Source: Novosphingobium sp.
GTDB taxonomy: Bacteria; Pseudomonadota; Alphaproteobacteria; Sphingomonadales; Sphingomonadaceae
DNA: 25,582 nucleotides
Assembly (NCBI GenBank): GCA_021299075.1
Contig: JAJTFU010000056.1
Location: 1 to 25,582, forward strand
Direction of reading: 5' to 3'
Shown: one piece after another, positions 23,150 to 25,582 of the stretch
Position numbering within the stretch: position 1 is the stretch's first letter
Layout of the letters: every line of letters begins with the position of its first letter
Translations under genes and position numbers: made by a program
The notes under the pieces: model-generated
Databases searched by the model: none
Told to the model about the DNA's origin: nothing
The model's input: the letters and a program-made list of their open reading frames with translations, nothing else

Positions 23150-23468
23150 TCAGACGCATCACTCCTAGTCAGTCCCCATCCCGAGCCAAAACCCGGGAAC
23201 CGGCGGACGCCCGTTACCGGGACGGCCACCCAAATTCTTAACATCCACCCTGCCGACCCACCCGGATTGCCCGGCGCAGCCCGACGCCGGATGGACCAGA
23301 ATGTCGGGCCTTTGTTGTTCTATGGCCCGGATTTCCGTGTGCTTTAGCCAAGCGGGCGCACGGGCGCAACGCTTTATCCATTAACTGTCGATTCACGTGT
23401 GTTAAGGTCGAAGGCGTTGAAAGGACCGCTGAAACCGCAGCGTTCCGGGCTATAGGATCAAACCTCGC
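23150..23468. promoter_or_regulatory. Divergent intergenic region between tonB and the secreted-protein gene
   Basis: A 319-bp gap without a convincing gene. It should carry the promoters of the Ton operon (-) and of the 23469 gene (+). A weak CGGGCC/GGCCCG stem with a 13-base loop lies at 23305-23329. No Fur-like palindrome or clear -35/-10 pair was recognised. Confidence 0.4.
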
Positions 23469-24338
23469 ATGCATGTACCGGTTCCAATAGGGCGCTTGGC
23501 GCTGCTTCGTTGCGGGACGCTGGCGCTGCTGTTTACCGCGCTGGCACCACCTGCATTTGCCGCTGATTCGCCGATCAGCGAATCGATTGCACCGGTCGCA
23601 ACCTATGCCGATCTGGCCGACCTAACCGGTCCGGCTGCGGTCGTCGTCCGGGCGCAGGTGCGCAAGGTGGCCGAGGTTGAGCCTGAACGCGCGCCCGGTC
23701 TGCGCGCTGGATGGGCGCGGCTTTATGTCGAGGCGCGGACCGAAGCGGTGCTGGGCGGCCGTACGGCCCTGGGTGAGGCGCTGCGCTATCTGGTCGATGT
23801 GCCGCGCGACTCCAAGGGCAAGATTCCCAAGCTGGGTAAGCGCAGCGTGATCCTGTTTGCCCGGCCTGTGACCGGGCGTCCGGGCGAGCTGCAACTGGTC
23901 GCGCCCGATGCCCAGCTACCCTGGGATGCTCAGCTGGAGAGCCGCGTTCGTTCGGTCCTGAACGAGTTTTATGCACCCGGCGCACCGCAGGCGATTTCCG
24001 GCCTGCGCGAAGCGATCCATGTTGTCGGCGCCCTGGCCGGTGAAGGCGAGACGCAATTCTTCCTGGCAACAGTTTCGGGCGACCCGGCCGCCATCATCGT
24101 GACAAGGACGCCCGGTTCGGGTCCGCGTTGGTCGGTGTCCTTCTCCGAACTGGTCGAATCGGGCGCGCCGCCCCCGGCCCGCGATACGCTGGCCTGGTAC
24201 CGGCTCGCCTGCTTCCTGCCGGCTGCGCTGCCCCACGCAGCGAACATTTCAGCCGCGCCGGAGGATCGCCAGGCTGCCGTGCGCGACTATCGCTTCGTGC
24301 GCGAGCAACTGGGCGCCTGCGCGCGGTTGCGTCGCTAG
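23469..24338 (+). CDS. Secreted or periplasmic protein of unknown function
   Basis: A 289-residue protein not recognised as any named family. A clear signal peptide covers residues 1-31 (basic MHVPVPIGR, then a Leu/Ala core) with a likely cut after AFA. The mature part has a beta-rich look (PAAVVVRAQVRKVAEVEPER, RLYVEARTEAVLGG, SVILFARPV, TQFFLATVSGDPAAIIVTRT) and ends in an Arg-rich helix with Cys residues (RLACFLP, LGACARLRR). ATG 23469 has AGGA about 12 nt upstream. It is 39 nt before hom on the same strand, so the two may be co-transcribed, but nothing in the protein suggests a role in amino-acid synthesis. Confidence 0.8.
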   Translation: MHVPVPIGRLALLRCGTLALLFTALAPPAFAADSPISESIAPVATYADLADLTGPAAVVVRAQVRKVAEVEPERAPGLRAGWARLYVEARTEAVLGGRTALGEALRYLVDVPRDSKGKIPKLGKRSVILFARPVTGRPGELQLVAPDAQLPWDAQLESRVRSVLNEFYAPGAPQAISGLREAIHVVGALAGEGETQFFLATVSGDPAAIIVTRTPGSGPRWSVSFSELVESGAPPPARDTLAWYRLACFLPAALPHAANISAAPEDRQAAVRDYRFVREQLGACARLRR

Positions 24339-24377
24339 CGGGCCTCGCCTAGGGCGCGCGAGCGAAAGGGGGCGATC

Positions 24378-25582
24378 ATGGCCGAACCGTTGAGAGTGGC
24401 ACTGGCAGGACTTGGGACCGTGGGGGCCGGGGTGATCCGGCTGGTCGAGGCCAATGCCGAGCTGATCACGCGCCGCGCCGGACGTCCAATCCTGATCACT
24501 GCGGTCAGCGCGCGCGACCGCACCCGCGATCGCGGCGTCGATATTTCGCGCTACGCCTGGGAAGAGGACATGACGGTGATGGCGGGGCGCGACGACGTCG
24601 ACCTAGTGGTCGAACTGGTCGGCGGCTCGGACGGTCCGGCGCTGGCGCTGGCGCGCCGGACGCTTGGCGCCGGCAAGGGGCTGGTCACCGCCAACAAGGC
24701 GATGATCGCGCATCACGGGATGGAGCTGGCCGCGCTTGCCGAGCAGAACGGCGCGCCGCTGCGGTTCGAAGCTTCGGTCGCGGGCGGCATCCCGGTGATC
24801 AAAGGCCTGCGCGAAGGGGTTGCCGCGAACCGGGTCGAGCGGATCTACGGGATCCTCAACGGCACCTGCAATTACATCCTCTCGACGATGGAAGACACCG
24901 GCCGCGACTTTGCCGAGGTCCTCGCCGAAGCCCAGGCCAAGGGCTATGCCGAAGCCGACCCGACCTTTGACATCGAAGGCACTGACGCGGCCCACAAGCT
25001 TTCGATCCTGTCGGCAATCGCTTTCGGTTCGACGATCGATTTCGCCTCGGTCGAGACCAGCGGCATCTCGCGCATCCTCGCCGCCGATATCGCCCAGGCC
25101 GATGCGCTGGGTTACGTCATCCGCCTGATCGGCATGGCCGAAGCCAATGACGGGGGCCTGTTCCAGCGCGTCCAGGCGCACCTCGTCCCATTCGACAACC
25201 TCCTCGCTCATGTCGATGGCCCAACCAATGCGGTGGTGGTCGAGGGCAACTTCTCCGGTCGGCTGCTGTTCCAGGGGGCCGGTGCCGGTGACGGGCCAAC
25301 CGCCAGCGCCGTGGTTGCCGACATCATCGACATCGCGCGCGGCATGGACACCGGGTTCGAGGCCGACCGCGCCTTCTCGATTCCTGTCGCCGGGCTCGAA
25401 GCCATGGCGGTTGCCGACAGCGGAACGCGCCAGAGCCGGGCCTATATCCGCTTCATGGTCGCCGACCGGCCTGGCGTGCTGGCCGAGCTCACCGCTGCCA
25501 TGCGCGATGCCGGGGTGTCGATCGAAAGCCTGATCCAGAAGGGCCGGGCCGGCGATGCAGGAGCGGTGATGGTCGCCATGGT
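24378..25582 (+). CDS. hom: Homoserine dehydrogenase (3' end beyond the window)
   Basis: 401 codons are visible and the frame is open to the edge. The enzyme reduces aspartate semialdehyde to homoserine, toward threonine and methionine. The N-terminal NAD(P) loop is LAGLGTVGAGV. GLVTANKAMIA and FEASVAGGIPVIKGLREG follow, then the substrate-domain signature GILNGTCNYILSTME and AEADPTFDIEGTDAAHKL. A C-terminal ACT domain begins at RAYIRFMVADRPGVLAELT, as expected for the allosterically regulated monofunctional form. ATG 24378 has GAAAGGGGG just upstream. Family length is about 430 residues, so little is missing. Confidence 0.96.
   Translation, partial: MAEPLRVALAGLGTVGAGVIRLVEANAELITRRAGRPILITAVSARDRTRDRGVDISRYAWEEDMTVMAGRDDVDLVVELVGGSDGPALALARRTLGAGKGLVTANKAMIAHHGMELAALAEQNGAPLRFEASVAGGIPVIKGLREGVAANRVERIYGILNGTCNYILSTMEDTGRDFAEVLAEAQAKGYAEADPTFDIEGTDAAHKLSILSAIAFGSTIDFASVETSGISRILAADIAQADALGYVIRLIGMAEANDGGLFQRVQAHLVPFDNLLAHVDGPTNAVVVEGNFSGRLLFQGAGAGDGPTASAVVADIIDIARGMDTGFEADRAFSIPVAGLEAMAVADSGTRQSRAYIRFMVADRPGVLAELTAAMRDAGVSIESLIQKGRAGDAGAVMVAM

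Noticed and set aside
23305..23329. CGGGCC/GGCCCG hairpin as a small RNA or terminator
   Set aside because: The stem is only 6 bp with a 13-base loop and no U-tract; this is expected by chance in GC-rich DNA.

Overview
The window looks like chromosome from a high-GC alphaproteobacterium of the Sphingomonadales (Novosphingobium/Erythrobacter-like). The support is a MipZ-type ParA ATPase, a petABC cytochrome bc1 operon with a Tat-type Rieske protein, a tonB-exbB-exbD-exbD operon, a TonB-dependent receptor next to a regulator with two TetR domains, and a dispersed-type hairpin repeat. The assignment rests on protein features and gene content; no rRNA or marker phylogeny was possible.

Layout. 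1-120 is the tail of a probable EamA-type transporter. 103-882 (-) is an SDR-type dinucleotide-binding protein, with a hairpin repeat between it and pepN. pepN (972-3596) overlaps pgeF (3589-4356). A 237-bp gap holding a perfect 23-bp tandem repeat leads into petA-petB-petC (4594-7291), closed by a hairpin terminator. tRNA-Gly(TCC) follows at 7450-7523. Next is an accessory-looking module: a tandem-TetR regulator (-), a divergent TonB-dependent receptor with a broken N-terminus, and a family VIII-type serine hydrolase (to 12240). Then come a frameshifted CsgG-family secretion protein (-), panC (-), a co-directional mipZ / membrane J-protein / phosphohexomutase cluster, an MgtC/DUF4010 membrane protein (-), and an Lhr-type ligase-associated helicase. 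The Ton energising operon (23149 down to 20540, -) includes a frameshifted exbB. Last are a secreted protein of unknown function and a 3'-truncated homoserine dehydrogenase gene.

How it fits together. petABC encodes the bc1 complex, which feeds the proton gradient that TonB-ExbB-ExbD uses to drive outer-membrane receptors such as the one at 8960-11100. The regulator/receptor/hydrolase trio looks like a ligand-controlled uptake-and-hydrolysis unit. Its divergent promoter carries two similar but non-palindromic 26-bp repeats, which suggests an asymmetric operator for a pseudo-dimeric TetR protein. This is the most unusual regulatory arrangement seen here.

Three otherwise recognisable genes (receptor, CsgG-family, exbB) carry frame breaks that look like small deletions. 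They may be real decay or sequence/assembly errors, and should be settled before function is argued from them. No CRISPR array, insertion sequence, integrase or rRNA was seen.
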